NCBI RefSeq assembly: GCF_031877795.1
Contig: NC_133933.1
Coordinates: 7,748,632-7,812,631, forward strand
DNA from: Strix aluco
Lineage: Eukaryota > Chordata > Aves > Strigiformes > Strigidae
Reading direction: 5' to 3'
Length of the DNA: 64,000 nucleotides
The notes beneath the pieces are model-generated. The model ran no database searches. It saw nothing but the letters and a program-made list of their open reading frames with translations, and was not told where the DNA came from. The translations under genes were made by a program, and so were the position numbers. Shown piece by piece: positions 36,553-50,401 of this stretch (the first letter of the stretch is position 1; each line of letters opens with the position of its first letter).

Positions 36553-37797
36553 GGAACACAAATATATTGTGAGAACTGAATTTGATCTCAAGGACAGAAT
36601 AGCATGTGTTATTATCTCAGGCAAAATAACGTTATAAGAACAACTGCTGAGATATTTCTGGCTTCTGTGGTGCCAAACTATTAGAAAATAAATGTTAAAT
36701 CAATTTAAACACTAGCTGCTGGTATGATCCAGCACTTGCTGAGCTAACACTTTACAGACAGATTCATATCTTGGTCTGATTCAGCATATCATCCAACAAT
36801 CAATACCTCCCTTTGTGATATTCCAGCAACTCAAACACTGTTTGAATGCTACCCACTTCTATGCATTGCCAAATCTGACCCCGTTTCACATAAGTCACTG
36901 GTTTTTAGGTCAACGGTTCTTTTCTGTGGGTAACGTAGGTCAACCACCTATCAGTTGTGCCCACACCAGACCAAGATTTGTTCAGACCTCCCTTATTTTC
37001 CTCCACCAGCTACGACTTGTAATACAGTTATGTAAGGCTGCACATTACTGTTGCTACTACTACCTCCTAAATGCAAAGTGGTCAAGCCCAGTTACACTCT
37101 AAGCCCTGAAATTGCAAAAAATGAAGCAAGTGCTCCTTCCTCAAAGAGAAATGTAAATGTATTACGTGCAACAGACTTAGTAGGAGTAAAGTGGTAACAT
37201 ACTATAAATATAACCCATCTAGCCATGCTAGACCTTACCTTCTCTTATTTACAGGAATTATACATAGACACACACTCACACGCATATATAAAGTCTATAC
37301 AAGTATGTATAGCTGGAGAATTTGAGGATCCAGCTGCATAGTAACACAAGGACAATTTAGGGCAGGTCAGAGAGGTTTTCTTGATAATGATCTTAGAGAA
37401 CATCCAGAAAACATCTCCCCCTCTGCTCCCCTGTTCTCTGCCAAGCAATTACAGAGACCCAACCTATATGCTGTTTCAGAAAAAAGGAAAAAGGTGAGCA
37501 AAAACAATCATTTCAGTGTTAGCAAAGCCAGGTATCCGTCCCTGGGAGGGATGGACTCCTAAAGTAGCTTGCTAACTGCCACAATCTAAGAAATCAAACC
37601 GTAAATAACATGACAACATGGCGAGATGGCTCTTAGTGGAGCCCATAAGAGTGGCACACTCAGTATTATCTTAGCTCAGAAGTGAAGACTTGGAAACAAT
37701 TACAGACTGTTAGCTTTTAGTAAAGATACCTTCTTAGACCTCTCAATCTTAAATATTAAAAGCTTTACCACCACAGTAAGTATATATAAGTAGATTA

Positions 37798-37828
37798 ATG
37801 TACACACACACATACACATACAGACATA
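37798..37828. repeat. CA-rich microsatellite
   Basis: An imperfect (CA)n run with TACACACACACATACACATACAG-type interruptions, about 30 bp. It has no evident functional context. Confidence 0.8.
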
Positions 37829-40800
37829 GCTCTGTATCAGGAAGTATCTACTCAAGTATGAAGTATTATCAGCGTATGACTTAAAAGATTCAGGGCCTTT
37901 ATTTTACGGTTTTCACCACAATGTTTAATAAATAAATAAAGTACTTAGTAAATATTCCACCAAGCAATGCAAGAACAATAGCTCCAAGTGTCTACACTGG
38001 GCACTTGGAAATATTTGTTCCATAATCCAGTTAGCAATTTCCCATAAAGAAATTAGAACATCACTCTTAGGATTTGTAGCGAGAAGCTACTCCTGCTCAT
38101 TTGTGACAATCACAAAGGGATGCTTGTATTGCAGGGGACATTATTGGGGTATATTCCTTTAACTATGAATTTACCGTGACAGCTTCCACAGTTGCAAACA
38201 CCTGTGCGTCCTTAGACATCCAGAGAACTACTTTCAACAGACCTGGGAAACGAGTGAGCACAAACCAACTGACTCCTGCAGCATCGTAGGAGGGGAGCAT
38301 GCAGTTAGGCGAGTCCTAAAGATTTTTCAGGTGTTTGAACCTGTGAATTGTGAAGCTATAATCAGTGATTCCTCATTATCTAAATGATAATATGACCACC
38401 TTATGCAGTGTTTGTCATCTTCAGGTATCAAAACATTTTCAGAAGACATTGGTATTATCTGTTCAATTCACAGTGAGAAAGCAAGGAAGCGTGCAAGTTA
38501 ACCACAGCTACCCACTAAAGCAATAGCCAAGTCAAAAAAATCAAAAAACGTTTTCCTTAAATTCCAATCCCAATGGCTGAATGAATTTTTCAGCCATTTG
38601 TATATACAGCCCCATAGGCTCTATTAACTCTGATTCCATCTGATTCATGGAAATAATCTGTCAGGAAGTAAGAGGTATCATCACATTAAAAGTAAAATCT
38701 GACCTTCAGGAGATAAATAGAAATGCTTGATCCAGTATTGACAACTCGCAGAAACTTACAGGAAATTCAAGGGTCTGAAGGGTTTTTTTCCCTTTATGCA
38801 TTAGGTCACATAATCTGATGAAGAACATCTGAGTCATTCTTGAAATCCATTGTGTGATATTTGCTGGACAAGAGTTGAAACAATTTTTTTAAGAATTTTA
38901 AATCACATCAACTTTTTAAAGACAGATATTGTCACTTCCTTTGTCAATGGAGTAAAGCAGGCATTGACAGTGACGGCTTCAATGTAGTTTCAAATATATC
39001 ATTTCATAACATAAATTTAACTTCAGCAGACTTATCATGGTGCCAGAGCATCCACAGACCACTTATAACAGAAGAGCCCCTTCCCACCTCCCTCTACCCA
39101 CACCCATTTTAGCAGTAACTTGTTTGTCTGCTTGTGTGACTTCTGAAGAGGGTTATCATCTGTGAGCAATCCCAGGCAATCCAATTGATGTAATTAATTT
39201 TTAATCTTTTCTGGATTAGATCTTTTTCAATAGTTCACCTTTATGAAGCAGAAAAGCATCGCTTTTAATGACCAGCAATTTGTGTTGCCTGCCATTTTAA
39301 TTACAGAATTTGTTTAAGACTCTTGCCTGTTAGCATCAAGGTTCAAGCCTTAGACCATCCCACCAGCATCAGGAGACTTTCTTTATAAAAACAGCAGAAG
39401 GGCTGCCTCAGGCAAGAGGACCTGTGTACCAAAGCTCAGCAGCAGTTTGATACTTCTCTTCACATTAGTAATATTTCAAGAAAAAAAACAGTGCTAGAGC
39501 AATGCAAGTAGAGGAAGGAACTCTAAAGCACTGCTGCAACAACCCTCAAAATTATCAAAATTATCTTAGGGCAGTTTTGTTCTGAATAGTCACAGTGTAT
39601 AAGAAGTAGCACTGGCTTTGGCTTTGGGACCTGTTATTGGTATAGCTGAGGGTTCTCTGTATTTTCTTGTATCCTACAGACTTTCCTATGGCTGGTACAA
39701 GTGCAGCTGAGGAGGAGCTTCCATTCATAGGAGCAGACTGGCACACCTCCAGCTTATTGATATTAAACTTCCAACTTCATCTCTTTAGTCAGATTTACAC
39801 TAGAAGGGGCTGGAGGATGCCAAGTCTCACTGTAAAAAAATGCATACCCTGAAGACAAGAGGCAGTTGAAGTAGTCTGGGGAGCACTGGTCCTTTGACTT
39901 TCAAAGTGTACTTTGAAAATGCTCTTCCTTAGCAGGGGACAGAAGTAGGGTCTGTGCCTCCCAAAGGTTCCCTTCACGCAATGTTTCACACCATCATGTC
40001 TGCGCCTTTCTCACTAACTGGGCTGAAATAAATGTATACATGGTCTAGTTTTCAGTGGGCTTTAGCAAACGACCTCTTAACTCGGTCAGTCAAACAGAAT
40101 GAAAACACAAACGAAAAACATTCCAATGCACAAAGCTCAGGAAAATTCATTTGCCCTGGCAGAAAGAACTTTGTTTAATGTCACTGTGTAGTAGGGAGGG
40201 GGCAACTTTTCATCATCTTTCTTTCCTTGTATTTATCCTTGGCTAAAGGCTGTGTCAGGTTCAACACGGAGCTACAGACCTGGAATATGCAGCTAGCTCG
40301 AAAAGCAGAAAAGGTAGAAAATAGTAAGGTAGAAACCTCCAGTGGTAAGGTAATGTTTAAGGTACTGGATAGAAAAGAATCTGACAATGATTTGAGAGAG
40401 GCTTAGTAAGTCTGAAAGGGAAATGAGCCTTAAAAAACCTTCTGAATGGTACTCAAATATCCAATCTGTCATCCTTTTCTCTTCAAAATGAACTCCCTGC
40501 AGCAAAATTACATAAATTAGGGTACTAGGAAACTGTGAATTTTTTATATCGTTAAAAGTGTCTTTACAGGTGTTCTTCCTGGTGGCTAATGACAACAAAT
40601 TGGTTAACAGACAATTTCATCTGAAAAGACCAGCTGGGCTTATATTAAATATTTCTTCTGAGAAAACTTTGGGCTTAAAATTTCAAACTCATTTAAATAA
40701 AAGTTCGCTCAGAAGAATGCTGTGGGAAAGAGCAGGCTGTCCATCAGCAGGCCATCCTCCTACAGCCCCCAGCCCAGGAAGTCTGGAAGGGCTTATCTCT

Positions 40801-43800
40801 CCATCTCCCTCTGCAGTCACATGGACAGAAACTCCTCCAAAGGGTATCTCACAGCTGCTAAATTATGCTCTGATTCACAAACAGCATTAGATCTACTATG
40901 CTGGCCTTTGTGCATTATATGCCATAGGATGATATTTTTCACAGTACTTTGGTATCAGTAGTCACCGGGCTCAAATGACCTCTGAATATCTGAATTTCTT
41001 CCTCAAAAACTTCTAGAAATTGCATTCTAGCTGATTAATCCATGAAGGTGAGAGATGCCAGTTTTGGCTGAACAGCCCATTGTTCCTGAGTTCCTGTGAT
41101 GTTGTGACTGTGTCATAGCCCCTGTACAGTGGGTCTTTTAAGATGCTTACAGTTAATGGGGTTTGATTTCAAAAGAGCAATACCATTCTCTGCAAATTTT
41201 GGTCTCTACCAAATATAAGCAATAGCAGCCTTAGAAAAGGTTGGGACTTAGCTCACATTTTATTCCTCAAGGACTTGTAATTCTGGAACTGAAGGCTGCC
41301 TCTTCCCACATAGCTGTAGCCATGCCACATTTTCCTATTGCCTTTAATTTGTGCACATAGTTTCTAAATATTCTGTGAAAAGCCGACAACCACTGTTTTG
41401 AACCAGGAGGTGCTAATCCCAGTAAGCAAGGCATTCAGACTTTGTGAATTATCACCTAAAAGGCCATTCATCAGAGCTAACACAACAAAGAGGATACTAT
41501 AGATAATCTTATCTCCCTTCAGACATGGGACCCCTGAGCTGTGTGGTATTGAATGGGTCTCCAACCATACACACCATGCTGATGCAATTTGTAGAAAGGT
41601 TACCCCACTTTGGTCTTTTGAGCTTGGACAGGATTTTCTGAAAACTAAACAATTCTGTTCATCATTCCATATCAAACAAAAAGGATGTTTACATGAGAAC
41701 TTGTTGCTGCACTTTTAGTTAAAACCAAGGACACACAGGTGGTATAATTGCCAGTACTGAGGGGAAGCTGCCTGCAGGCTCCTTCGTTACAATCAGCCAG
41801 CTAAGATTATCTTGCAGAAGGGATTATGCACAGCACAATACAGGCACGAAAGCCAAGTTATACATAGGGCAGCACAGCACAGTCTACACTTAAACAGGTT
41901 AACTGGTTTGTGGATCACTAACTGCTCTGCGGGCCATGGTCTTCCCGTCAGGATCACTGTGACCACCAGCAGAGAGAAGGGTGGGTTTGCCTCCCTGCCA
42001 CCACCAAACAGCAAAGAGGTTCCTTTCTCAGTGTGGGGGTTTTGTCGCTCCTGTCTCACATTATTTATCTCTACACAGCACCAGGAAGGGAGATGCTGAA
42101 GCTCTGTCACCCGTGCCCCTGCGTTGTCCCTCTCAGACAAACCAGCATCTGTCTCCTTTTGACCCTAACCCTGACCATCCGTATTCCCACAGAGCCACAG
42201 CCAGGCAGCAGCACGCATCCTCCAGCACGCCCCCAGCCCTGCACACAGCAGTCAGCCCTGGGGCGCCTGGGGGGGCACAGCCATCATCCCAAAACAGGGA
42301 AGTGCACCTTCTGGGATGAATTTGCCTCTTCTTCACCTAGTTTGGGGAGCACAGAAATACCTTTCATCTCCTGTCAGAGTGGTCACTTCCACAGTGCTAT
42401 TCTCAGACTTCAAAAAGATTATGAGAAGGCGGCTGATTTGGCCCTGCAGTTTCAACACCATATTGGAAGAAGCACAAAACCTTTTTTAAAGTCAGAAATA
42501 AGGTGTGATAGCAGCTTTTCATGACTTGTCCTAACACTGAGGTTGTGATTTCATGCTCTGAGTAGCTTCAAATGAAATTGCCATTAGGCATTATTCTGTT
42601 GGGTTAGAATTCATTTCAAGTGTGTGCAGAAACAACCAGCATAGGTTACCTGCAATAAGGCTTTCACAGGATATTAATCCCTTTCTCAGATTGATACTGA
42701 ACTCCAAGAGCCCTTTAAATCTCAAATAACTTGTGAGAAAAAAACCCCAAACTTATTAATTTTTAATGTGAGGAAAAAAAAAAAACTATTAACTTTTAAT
42801 GAAGTACCAAAAAGTTACTCAGGTGGCAGAACGGGGCATGAGCTTTAAATACTTCATGTCTTGCTAACGGGGAGAAGCTGCGGGCCTGGAGTAGGTAGGA
42901 CCCTCTCTGCATGTGCTTAAGCAAGCCAGACCTCCATGATTCACACTGCTTGATGTAAAAGTGCTTCACAGTGACATGCTCTGGTCTGTACGCATCTGTT
43001 TATGCTGAAATGGTAGAAATAAGGAAAAGGAGGCTGTCTTGTAGGTAAAAGTGGGATTATGGGAACTGCAGTGGGAAATTATTGGAATCATTCTGCCTGC
43101 CATGGAAATACAGGGTGAAATGTCAAATTGCCACTGACAAATAACAGTGGCAAAACCACCACAATATTCACAAGGGGAGACATGAAGGAGCAGGATTCTG
43201 ACTGTGGCAAATGAACAGGTAGTAACGTTCACTGAATAAAAAGGGCAGGGAAAAGAAGATGCTGCAGAGTACAAATCAAAGGGCTTTGACAACAGACACT
43301 TGTAATGGCAAAGGAAAGTGCTTACAATTTAGCTTAAATTTGAGACTGTGGCTGTAATGGATGAGGGTTAAATTTTTTAAGAAATGCAGCATCCAAGTTC
43401 TCCTACTTAGACCTCCAAAGAAGTCGGCAGGTTTTCGGAAGGATGTATCTCCTACTGAGACACTTCAATTAAAATGCTGCTTTGTTTCCAAAAGCATTCT
43501 GCAGCTCATAGCACCCACTGAAAGAGAAGATGCACTAAGTGTATCTTTGAGTAAGATCCAAAATAAACAAGACTGCCTCTGAAAATCCAAAGGAGCAGCA
43601 AGCCTTACTGAGACACAGGACATATTAAGTGGCTTTTAGATGTTTCTAATTCAAAGGCTTTTGAATATGGGGTATGAATAAACCAGTTCTTGAGGAAGAG
43701 GCCAAACGCAGACTTCAGATCTGGATCAGAGATATTAAAATGAGGAATTTAAAGCAGGACCATTAAAGTTCTATCTGGTGCTGCTAAGAAACATTTAATA

Positions 43801-46800
43801 GTCTCATACAGAAGACATGAGCTCTACATTACAAAATTTCTTCACCAACAGTCCAGGAAAGCATTTGTCATAAATTATTTGGGTATATGTAATGCAGCCC
43901 AGGAACAGTGGTATGGATTAGATGATATTCCTGAAATCTCTTTCCAAAATGTTGTTCTATATGAGCTATATATTATTTCACCTGAATTGTCTTAGAACAA
44001 TGTTCAGAAATAAAGAAAAACAGTCTGCCTTCTGCAGTTGTAAACCTTGCCTAATACATACCCTTTTGTACAATGGGCACAAAGGCAGAAGCAGAGGAAA
44101 CTTTCCAGTTTCCAGGTAAAATCTCCAGGTTTTGAGTTTGAAAAGACATTCCTAGAAATTCCAAGTAATTGCAGTAGCATTTGTTAAAGGCCAATATCAA
44201 ACCAGAACATTTCAACTGGCTAAACTGATCTTCATCTCCAACTGGCAAGAAGTTTTCAAGCACTGATCTTTGCTGTTTCATATATCTGGCATACAACAGA
44301 CAGAACTTACAGTGATGTGGCTTTTTGGGAATCTCTAGAAATGGGTTTGACAGTCTTAGTCTAAAATTAAGCAATCCCTAAGTGCTGACTGGGACTATTG
44401 TGACAGGGAAGTCTTAGCAGAGGATGAAGGTGGGGACTGAGTGGGTTAAAGGAGGCTGTGCCTTCTGCCTTGCTGCCATAGTCAGGATAAACACTGCTGC
44501 ACACTGCCACTGCCCACAGCTGGCACATTAGTATCCACTGAGCTATGAGTGTGTCCAGGCAGGATTTGGGAAGAAAAGCACCTAACACTTGCCTTTCAGA
44601 GGCCTTCTGCTCAAGGGAAAGGTTTGTGGTAACAGTCATTTGCTCTAAGGAAGGCCAAGTTAAAAAAAACCACAAGAAGCCTAACAAACACATCCAAAAG
44701 AAAAGAAAAGAAAAAAGTAATATTTAATAATTAAACAAAATGTTGAATGTTTTAAAGACTGAAATGGGTTTTTTGTGGTCATTCATGTCATACAACTGTG
44801 GCTTCAAAACTTGTGCAGAGTCCCTGGGCTGGTACCTGCTTCCTGCACGGCCCCAAATACTGTCACTTTTGCTTTAGGTAAGATGGGCTTCTCTAGTAAG
44901 GGTGATAAGTGCCAGTTGGGAACATAAGCTTCTTACAACTCTTTCTACATATTTCATGGGCTATTGTTGAGGGCAGGGGTGTGCTTCTCACAGAAGATTG
45001 CCATGCTAAGCTGAGCTGAGCAAAATGAACACCATTTTCTTACACAATCACAAAATGACGAACAAAGATGAAGAAAACAGGAAATATACACTGGAAGAGA
45101 ATTAAAAAGTGGAAAGAAAAAGAGACAAATAAAGAGAAAGGAGCTTCTACTTGGCAGAAAGTTGCTGATTGCCCCTGGGTCACCTTACACATTAAGTGAG
45201 CTTTGTGCACCTCTGCTAAACCTTATGTCATTTGGCTGTGAGATCTGCCTGAATGTCACTGTTCACAGAAACCTGTGCAGCTCTGAAAAGAAAAGACATT
45301 TTGGATGAAAGCGCTGCATCTGCTGTTCCAACAGTGCTGACAACCATCTTTGCAGAGTGTCACTATGGTTGTTGACAGCCTGCTCTGCTGCTCCTTCAGA
45401 TGCTTTGCCCCTTTTCCCAAGCCAAGAAGTGATACACTCAGTAAGGAAGCAGAAAAAGGTGGTAAGAGAAACGTAACGTGATGACACAATCCATTAGTAA
45501 GTCAAACACCTCTCTGCTCTCTCCTTCACAGGACTTTTCCACAGTCCAAGTCACCACTGGAACAGCTGAGTATGGTGGGATTACTCCTGTGGGCACATTT
45601 TTGCCAAACTACATCCAAAAGTCACTTTCCTCTAGTTCCACAAGGCATGTTTTCATGTATGGGACAAATATACCTCACTCTTTATGTAAGCAAGTCCAGT
45701 GTCCTCTTGAACATTAATGTCAAGTTAGACACTCTTAGATTTAGTAAAGCCCGTGAGCTGAATGTCTGGTTGAAATACTGAATAGAAATACACATGGTTG
45801 TAATCCATGTCTGCTGCTACCTTTTGTTTGTTTTTCCAGAAAATCACAGGATGTCTGATGCTTTTGTCACATTTCACCAACTGATTTGTGTTAGTAACCT
45901 TTGTAAAACTCCAGCTATACTTTATGCAAAGCTGATGTAAGTCCCCTAGGATTAATTACCTCGCTCAGAGTCCAATTTATTTAGCAATTAGGAAAAAAAT
46001 AGACAGTAGCTGGTGAGTTTGTTGTTTTGAAATGAAAGGCCAGAGTCCTTAAGTCTGTTCCCAGGCTAAATGCTAGGTTTAGAAATTCATTATTTGAAAG
46101 TCTCTAAACAAGTACTTTACATTGCAATCTTTTTTGCATCATTTACCCTTTAAATAACTTCTCTGTTCAAACTGTGAGCATACTAATGAAAAAAACCAAA
46201 CAAACAGGAATATAATTTGTTTATATGATAGTTTTCAGCATCAACTTTTTTTTTCTCAGCCTGAATTCGTCAAAGTGGTAACAATGGTCTCAGGAAATGC
46301 ATTGTGATGCTGTACTAAATGTACACCGTTGGGGAACCACCAATCAATGCTATCAAATCATGTCCTATGCAGAAATTCAACACCAGAATCATGTGCTCTC
46401 TACAAAATAATGGGTACTTTGAAATACAATGTAACAGAGTGTAATTCAATAAATGGATGTCACATATAGGCTGCGGGGAAGGATCTCTCAGTCTCTGCAA
46501 GCCTCCTGTTCCCAGGAAGAGGGGACCCATAGGTTGCAAAGCCCCTGGGCTGGGCAATGCTGGGACAAGGAAAATCCCAGCCGTGCACAGAAAGACGGCT
46601 GCTTGGGCCATACCGCAGCCTGGGCACCCCAGGGAGCTGCTCTTTCAGCACATTTACATCAAAAGTCTCGAGAGACTACAGTTTTTGAAAAAAAGTCACT
46701 TTGGGACTTCTTACACAGTGTCTGCAGCTGGGAAATCCTCCAGCATATACCTGATGGCTTTAGAGTCCTTCCGCTACTGCCCCAGCCCTTGTTGTAGCAG

Positions 46801-49800
46801 GGCAGGTTACCAGGACAGTTATTGAGGCTCTAGACCCACCTTTTAACTTTCACTCTGCCTATCTGGCTGTAAGAGCAGCTCTCAGGACCACTGGATTCAT
46901 TATCTATTCAACAACTTCTATTCAACAACTACAAAGCACTGCCTTTCACAGCACATGCAAATCACACCATTTCACAATACTACCAGTATTTTCTGAGAAA
47001 CAGCTTGACACATATAGCACAATTACTTGGAGCACGGTCGATGAACAACTGCTGTAGAGAAGCTACATACCGAGCACAAAGTGCAGATCCGGAGGGGCTG
47101 TAGTTATCAGGGCTCCAATGACAACTTGCCTTGAGTCAATGGGGATAGACAGTTCTGCAGCAGCTGAGGTTTTGGCCTAAAGGAATATAAATATTTGGAT
47201 ATCACGCTGCTTGATTAACTCGCTAGATAACTTAATGTGAGACAGCTGAACAAAGTCTAAAAGAGATCATGCACGTTCCTAATGTAAAGCTTGCAACAGC
47301 TCCCTTTAGTGTACTAGCTTTTCTTAAGGGACATTTAAGGTTTATATGGCCCATTTTAGGGATCTTTTAGATGTGATTCTGATGTACACTGTAAGTTCAC
47401 TTTGCCTCTCTCTATATTTACATTTTTTGTGACAGAATTCTACAAACAGACCGTATCTGATTTCCTTGTTGTTCATTTGACTGCACCCTTTCAGGATATT
47501 AAAAATTTCTTAATGGCTTTTCACCTACTGTACTGACTGTTAAAAATAAAGTCAAGCAAAGTATTTGCTGTGAAATTCTTAATGCTGTCTGCTGGGTCCA
47601 GACAGTGCGGACTCTCAGGCCTTCCACAAATTTTCTGGAAGAAATGTCACATTAGTGGCCCTTCTACCCCAGACATATTTCACATTAACAGATTTCTTTC
47701 CTTATCTCCTTCTTCAGAGATAAGTGCCCATTAGCTCATGAAAGGTGAGTCTTGTGAGTGTGCATTGTAGGGCACGTATTTTAAGTTTTTTGCAAACCTT
47801 CTAGACTCTTCCTGACCTTCTACAGACTCCTACGGTCTCATCTGCCAGGGACTACTGCATCTTGGAAAATGTCAGCTAATGTGAATGAGACTGGACATGC
47901 AGGAGAGGATGGGGGGTCTGCTGTGCGTTTCCTTTTCTTCTGGAGGATTGGGAAGCAAGAGAACTGCTCCCTGAGTGCAAGTGCTTCAGAGCAATGAGAA
48001 GGCAGCATTAGCAAGGACACCAAGTCCTTAAGGATTCACTGCCACTTTTCCGCTCTGAGTAATTCCCTGAGAGGGCAAGGAAAGCTGTCAGGGGTCCTCT
48101 GATTTATCACTATTCAACATTTGACCCTCTTTCTGCAAGAGCTGACGCAGCTGCAGTCCTAAAGACAATAGCTGGAGAGAGATCCACAAAGGTCCCTGGG
48201 AAAGTAGTTCACCCTCCTTCCTCCCTCTCCTCGCCACTGGGAGGTTTGTATTTTGCTTCTGTGTCAACCTCAGGTGTATGTAGCTGCTGCCCAACACAGA
48301 CAGAACTCAAAGAGCAAGTGCAGATCAGGGTTTTACACCGTCCAGGCTCAGACTTGGTAACAAAGCCACTCCGTCAATTCGATGTATTCAGGGCGTTTAA
48401 AGCAGAAAGAAGGGCTGTGCTCTATTGTCTCCGTATTGCACTGCCTCTTTAAAATCAGAAATGCATGGACAGCTTCAAGGTGCCTCCCACTAAGAAAAAG
48501 GCTTTAGATGCAGGCACAGAGGCAGCGGAGCCATCCTCCCCTGAGCAGCAGGGCAAACCTGCTTGGGAGAGAAGTGATCATTCAGTGAAGTCCTCTGGCT
48601 GCTTTCAGCGATCCTCTCTCTGCTCCAGTGACAGCAGCACTTTTTTTGCAGGGGAGAAACCTGGAGGCTATCCCCAGGGTGCCCAAGACCTCCAAGAAGA
48701 TGAGAGCAACTGCAGGTACAGTTAGCTGGTAGTCTTATGTCAGTTTGTGGATGGTTGTGTTGTCTGTATTTATTTTAAAGCTCTCTCTTGGTATTTTGCA
48801 GGGAAACCTGTCTGAAACAGATACTGCACCTTGCTTTCACCAACATACAGATTTTGCACCCAAGTATTTATTTAGTACTTCTCTTAAATGAATGTTCATA
48901 TTTCCAGGCAGCCGTGGGGCTGCCTTGTAAAGCAGGCAATTGTTTGAGCTGTTATTTAGTTTCAAGCTTTGGCTTTCTGTTATTCTGTTGTTCTGCAACT
49001 CAGTCTGAAAAGCAACGTGGAGACAGAAGTTGTACAAGAGAGTTTCTCTCAGAAATGTGTTAAGTGTTGGTACATCAGGGGCTGAGGGTAGTTCCAGGGA
49101 AAGAAGGGGGCAACAGCTCCACTGTGCAGATTGTCCTTTGTAGCTCTGACGGATATTGGTCAATAGCATTTGACACCCCGAGGACCTACTGTCTCAAAGC
49201 AGAATAAGCTTTAATGCTCCCCGATACTCTTCTGGGGTGTGGTGGGACTGTCCTGACAGCTGGGAGTCTGGTGTGAGGATTGCCAGGTGTGGCACGGGAA
49301 GATGCAAGACAGCCCCTTCAGCATTTTGATACAGAGTAGAGGCAAAATTAGGGAGTAGATCAGATTTTTTTCTTCAGTGCAGAAGATAAATAGATTTTTA
49401 ACATTTGGTACAGCCGGCAGTACAAAGCGGGGAGCCTGCTCCTCCCTGTCTTCAAAAACTCAATGCATTTTGTCTTGCCTAAGGAATATTTTTCCCTTTT
49501 ACCTCAAGAGTCTGTGGATCCACTCTCTTTGTGAACAGCAGATTTGCCTTCACAGCAAAGCCCTAGAAGGTGGTTCATGGGACAAAATCTTGTCTATGCA
49601 AATTGGCAGAGCTTCACTGGTTTGAGAGAAGCAATAATAGATTATGCTGGCTGAAGATTTAGTCCCCCTACTCAGTTGATGGCTGTCAAAGGAAGTGCTG
49701 CCTTCACTATTTTCTTGGGTCTTGGCAACTCTTACTTAATTAAGAAATGTATTTAGAAGCCAGGACATCAGTTCTATTTTCATTCTCACCTACCACATCA

Positions 49801-50206
49801 CCCTGACTGAGGCATCTAAAGCAAAAACTTTGTCCAAAAGGCACATCAGATACTTTTCAGCAAATTGAGCTGTCATCTCATTTTAGTTTTTTTACCTTGC
49901 ACAGGGATGACAGCACTGTGGGCTTGAAGGCTGGCGGAGGTTTAAACTGGATTTTACACTCCCCCTATATTGTCATTTCACTGTGTGCTGAAAACAAAAT
50001 TTCATCATTGGTAAATAAAACTGCTGGCTACAACCAGTGTATTACGCAACTCAAGGGATTTTATGATAACAGAAGTGTCGCTTCACAGGGTATTTCTTCC
50101 CACTGTGCACAGCCAGCAATAGAGCCGTGGGGCAATACGGTGGCTATTGCTTTCCCTCAAGGGCAGTATTTTTGCTGTAATTTCCTCTCAGGAAATATTT
50201 ACCTCT

Positions 50207-50220
50207 TTTTGTTCCCACAG
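50207..50220 (+). promoter_or_regulatory. PROKR2: Probable splice acceptor before the PROKR2 start exon
   Basis: CTTTTTGTTCCCACAG is a strong polypyrimidine tract plus CAG, 181 bp upstream of the chosen start codon. PROKR2 in mammals has a non-coding first exon, so an acceptor here is expected. No transcript evidence is available to me. Confidence 0.6.
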
Positions 50221-50401
50221 AATGAGATAAATGAGGCTGTTGCTCTGTAATCTTACGGGGACAAAGACAAGGTGACTCAACTTCTCAGAAGGAAACTTTG
50301 GATGAGGTCTCTCGCCTGCCACCGTTGTGCCCTGCCACCCTGGGTGATTCTAACACAAAACCAAGGACCAGCCAAGCCACATGTGTCAAAAGAAGACACA
50401 C
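50221..50401 (+). other. PROKR2: Probable PROKR2 5' UTR portion with upstream ORFs
   Basis: If the exon starts at 50221, the leader contains ATG at 50222 (ATG AGA TAA), ATG at 50231 (15 codons including the stop, ending 50275) and ATG at 50302, whose frame ends at TGA 50419-50421, inside the receptor coding region and out of frame with it. These would be expected to lower translation of the receptor. Confidence 0.5.

Larger units (their letters stand above)
36553..50220. other. AT-rich non-coding DNA upstream of PROKR2
   Basis: No coding gene is recognised. Contains a CA-rich tract at 37798-37828 and a moderately GC-rich patch at 46450-46680 with overlapping but unrecognised open frames. A weak candidate spliced frame at 48465-49063 is listed as a finding. 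Any 5' non-coding exon and the promoter of PROKR2 should lie in or beyond this stretch; I cannot place them from sequence alone. Confidence 0.6.

Noticed and set aside
42033..42524. 163-codon plus-strand frame with proline-rich content
   Set aside because: Two other frames overlap it on the same strand, it has no domain, and composition explains the openness.
46453..46825. Two overlapping open frames of about 115-120 codons in a GC-richer patch
   Set aside because: Two different frames are open at the same place and neither resembles a known protein; chance in a GC-rich patch is sufficient.
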